Below are positions 63,601-64,000 of a stretch of DNA of 64,000 nucleotides, one piece after another (the first letter of the stretch is position 1; every line of letters starts with the position of its first letter). A program made the translations under genes and the position numbers. Below the pieces are notes generated by a model. That model ran no database searches, was not told the DNA's origin, and saw only the letters and a program-made list of their open reading frames with translations. The DNA lies in assembly GCA_002293145.1 (NCBI GenBank), contig DBCO01000013.1, positions 32,677 through 96,676 on the forward strand. Reading direction: 5' to 3'. The DNA is from Akkermansiaceae bacterium UBA956. GTDB lineage: Bacteria > Verrucomicrobiota > Verrucomicrobiia > Verrucomicrobiales > Akkermansiaceae.

Positions 63601-64000
63601 GAGCCCATGTAAGGTAATACGATCCCAAAATAATGTCCTGGGAAGGAACGGTGATGGGGCGACCGCTGGCAGGCGAGAAGATGTTGTTAGGCGCAAGCAT
63701 CAGTTGGCGGCACTCCATTTGTGCTTCCACCGAGAGTGGAACGTGCACGGCCATTTGGTCACCATCGAAGTCCGCGTTGAAGGCGGTACAAACGAGGGGG
63801 TGAACACGAATTGCCTCACCTTCGATGAGCTTCGGCTCAAAGCCTTGGATCGACAAGCGGTGGAGCGTAGGAGCACGGTTCAGGAGAATCGGGTGACCTT
63901 TAGTAACGTCAGCCAGAATGTCCCACACTTCTTTGGTCTTGCGATCGATCATCTTCTTCGCAGAACGAACGGTATGGCAATAGCCGAGTTCTTTCAGGCG
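60695..64000 (-). CDS. rpoC: RNA polymerase beta' subunit RpoC, N-terminal part beyond window edge
   Basis: C-terminal ~1100 residues of the beta' subunit; the frame is open at the right edge and the first visible residues RLKELGYCHTVRSAKK precede the first Met, so the gene continues outside. The catalytic NADFDGDQM, NRAPTLHRLSIQGF, the trigger-loop/bridge-helix region (GEPGTQLTMRTFHIGG) and the zinc site CESKRGCCVKCYG are intact. The beta' ends with an acidic tail (EEPEPIFVAPEEDDFREEDE). After the trigger loop it has an SI3-type insertion with an additional ~95 residues whose DNA is AT-rich. A terminator follows. Confidence 0.96.
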   Translation of the reverse strand, partial: RLKELGYCHTVRSAKKMIDRKTKEVWDILADVTKGHPILLNRAPTLHRLSIQGFEPKLIEGEAIRVHPLVCTAFNADFDGDQMAVHVPLSVEAQMECRQLMLAPNNIFSPASGRPITVPSQDIILGSYYLTWAPIRTEKDREKKEHLPLFESTDEVEFAIASKKLGYHSWIRIRNKDFGKDTHYGIKDAKIIETTPGRVRFNEIWPDGMGFINHTVGKKQMSDVIWRCYQVAGQKGTVETLDALKNLGFREASRSGCSVGIVDMLIPEEKPAIIDNANIEVEKVTKQYRNGIITDGERKEKVIGIWTQASDQIANHLYRKIEHNEGKAGISPLFMMVDSGARGNKNQIKQLGGMRGLMAKPSGEIIERPITSNFREGLTVLEYFISTHGARKGLSDTALKTADSGYMTRKLVDVAQDVIIFEEDCGTVSGISVAPIYDGDEEMATLPMRIYGRVSLQKVVDPLTGETVVDVDEIISEKASNAIEKLNYDKFRIRSVLTCESKRGCCVKCYGLNLATMKPAKLGEAVGIVAAQSIGEPGTQLTMRTFHIGGVASSAYKQPIINAKNSGQLVYKDLRVANSSDGWVVLNKNGYISVRNKDGLELESHPIVVGALIHTQDGEDVKKGQLLATWDQYSVPILTEKAGKVEFRDMIKGITIKTDTDKETGKKAIIVTEHKEDLHPQVCIIAPESVKKYKSVVTERVKVITSSKDVVSEIFKHNKELADRISASSVKSEKDKMIKFLDHYGLKYFEPGEYDRKDIIAENSRRKKLNFPFKIPSEDIVEKVYDGEESREVIVAQYSIPVGAQLTVSEGQKIAAGVQIAKTPRKASKTKDITGGLPRVADLFEARSKPSEACVIAKIDGIVSFGNNIRAKKRLIVTDDVTSEEMEHLVPMGKHIIVTEGDRVSRGDHLTEGAVSPSDLLEACGARELQEHLVNEVQSVYRAQGVEINDKHIEVIVRQMLRKVKITDPGDADDFLWGDQVEKTTFQRINEQIIANGGKPAEGEPVLLGITKASLETESFISAASFQDTTRVLTEASTLGKVDYLMGFKENVIMGHLIPAGTGFSRHRDLEVEFTVEEPEPIFVAPEEDDFREEDESAITA
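61610..61943 (-). other. Extra AT-rich segment in the RpoC SI3-like insertion
   Basis: Codes for about 110 residues (starting ESVKKYKSVVTERVKV and ending SREVIVAQ) lying between two parts of the SI3 region that in Escherichia coli are joined by about 15 residues. It is predicted to be helical and rich in Lys/Glu/Ile. Across 61801-61980 only 55 of 180 bases are G or C (about 31%), while 62401-62460 has 33 of 60. AGA/ATA codons appear here. The compositional shift extends to about 62290. Confidence 0.6.

Noticed and set aside
1..64000. CRISPR arrays, insertion sequences and rRNA genes
   Set aside because: No regularly spaced repeats, transposase-like proteins, terminal inverted repeats or rRNA stretches were seen anywhere in the window.

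Overview
The window reads as part of the chromosome of a free-living Gram-negative bacterium of the Verrucomicrobiota (inference). The supporting signs are secreted sulfatases, a paired PSCyt1/DUF1549/DUF1553 and DUF1501 locus, a DUF1080 protein and Tat-exported sugar-type proteins, all typical of the PVC group. They sit beside a full lipid A/LPS gene set and an mreBCD-PBP2 rod-shape operon, which argue against most Planctomycetes. Start codons almost never have a Shine-Dalgarno sequence in front of them. Base composition is near 50-55% G+C, except for an AT-rich surface-polysaccharide block (about 46.7-50.2 kb) and an AT-rich stretch inside rpoC (about 61.6-62.3 kb).

Layout. 1-6.6 kb: a six-gene plus-strand operon (xylose/rhamnose-isomerase-type protein, FbaB/LsrF-type aldolase, GlcD, GlcF, Gfo/Idh oxidoreductase, PfkB kinase), probably for sugar or deoxysugar breakdown ending in 2-hydroxyacid oxidation. 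6.7-10.8 kb: glmM, a stand-alone left-handed beta-helix acyltransferase, and glmS, for UDP-GlcNAc supply. 10.8-15.6 kb (minus): a sulfatase, then sucC and sucD separated by a DUF433/DUF5615 toxin-antitoxin pair and a nucleotidyltransferase-like gene. 15.8-18.6 kb: pyruvate kinase and rarA. 18.6-24.6 kb (minus): sulfatase, DUF1501 and PSCyt1/DUF1553 proteins. 24.7-27.8 kb: cysteine desulfurase, GAPDH with a clear promoter and terminator, and a metallo-beta-lactamase-fold hydrolase. 27.8-30.8 kb (minus): small membrane proteins, rhomboid, SecG. 31.0-35.8 kb: a Gld-like ABC-2 export operon. 36-39.6 kb: a frameshifted CNNM/CorC-type gene, an LpxC-FabZ fusion and a DMT exporter. 39.6-42.7 kb (minus): DUF1080, citramalate synthase, tRNA-Arg(CCT) and an unknown membrane-anchored protein.

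43.2-50.2 kb carries surface glycolipid genes: a LpxL-like acyltransferase with an extra C-terminal domain, two ELM1-family proteins, a GT4 glycosyltransferase, a sulfotransferase, a hexapeptide acyltransferase and a polysaccharide pyruvyl transferase. 50.3-52.5 kb: L,D-transpeptidase, Nudix hydrolase, TcdA. 52.7-58.9 kb: mreB-mreC-mreD-PBP2-RNase G/E. 59.0-64.0 kb (minus): a Tat-exported TIM-barrel protein, a YiiX-type cysteine hydrolase, and rpoC running off the right edge.

The genes fit an organism that digests sulfated or deoxy-sugar polysaccharides, sends carbon through lower glycolysis (gap, pyk) and the TCA cycle (sucCD), and spends hexosamine on peptidoglycan and LPS (glm genes, LpxC-FabZ, LpxL-like). 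The observations most worth checking are the toxin-antitoxin-like module inside sucCD, the AT-rich extra segment in rpoC, the composite acyltransferase, and the AT-rich sulfotransferase/ELM1 cassette.
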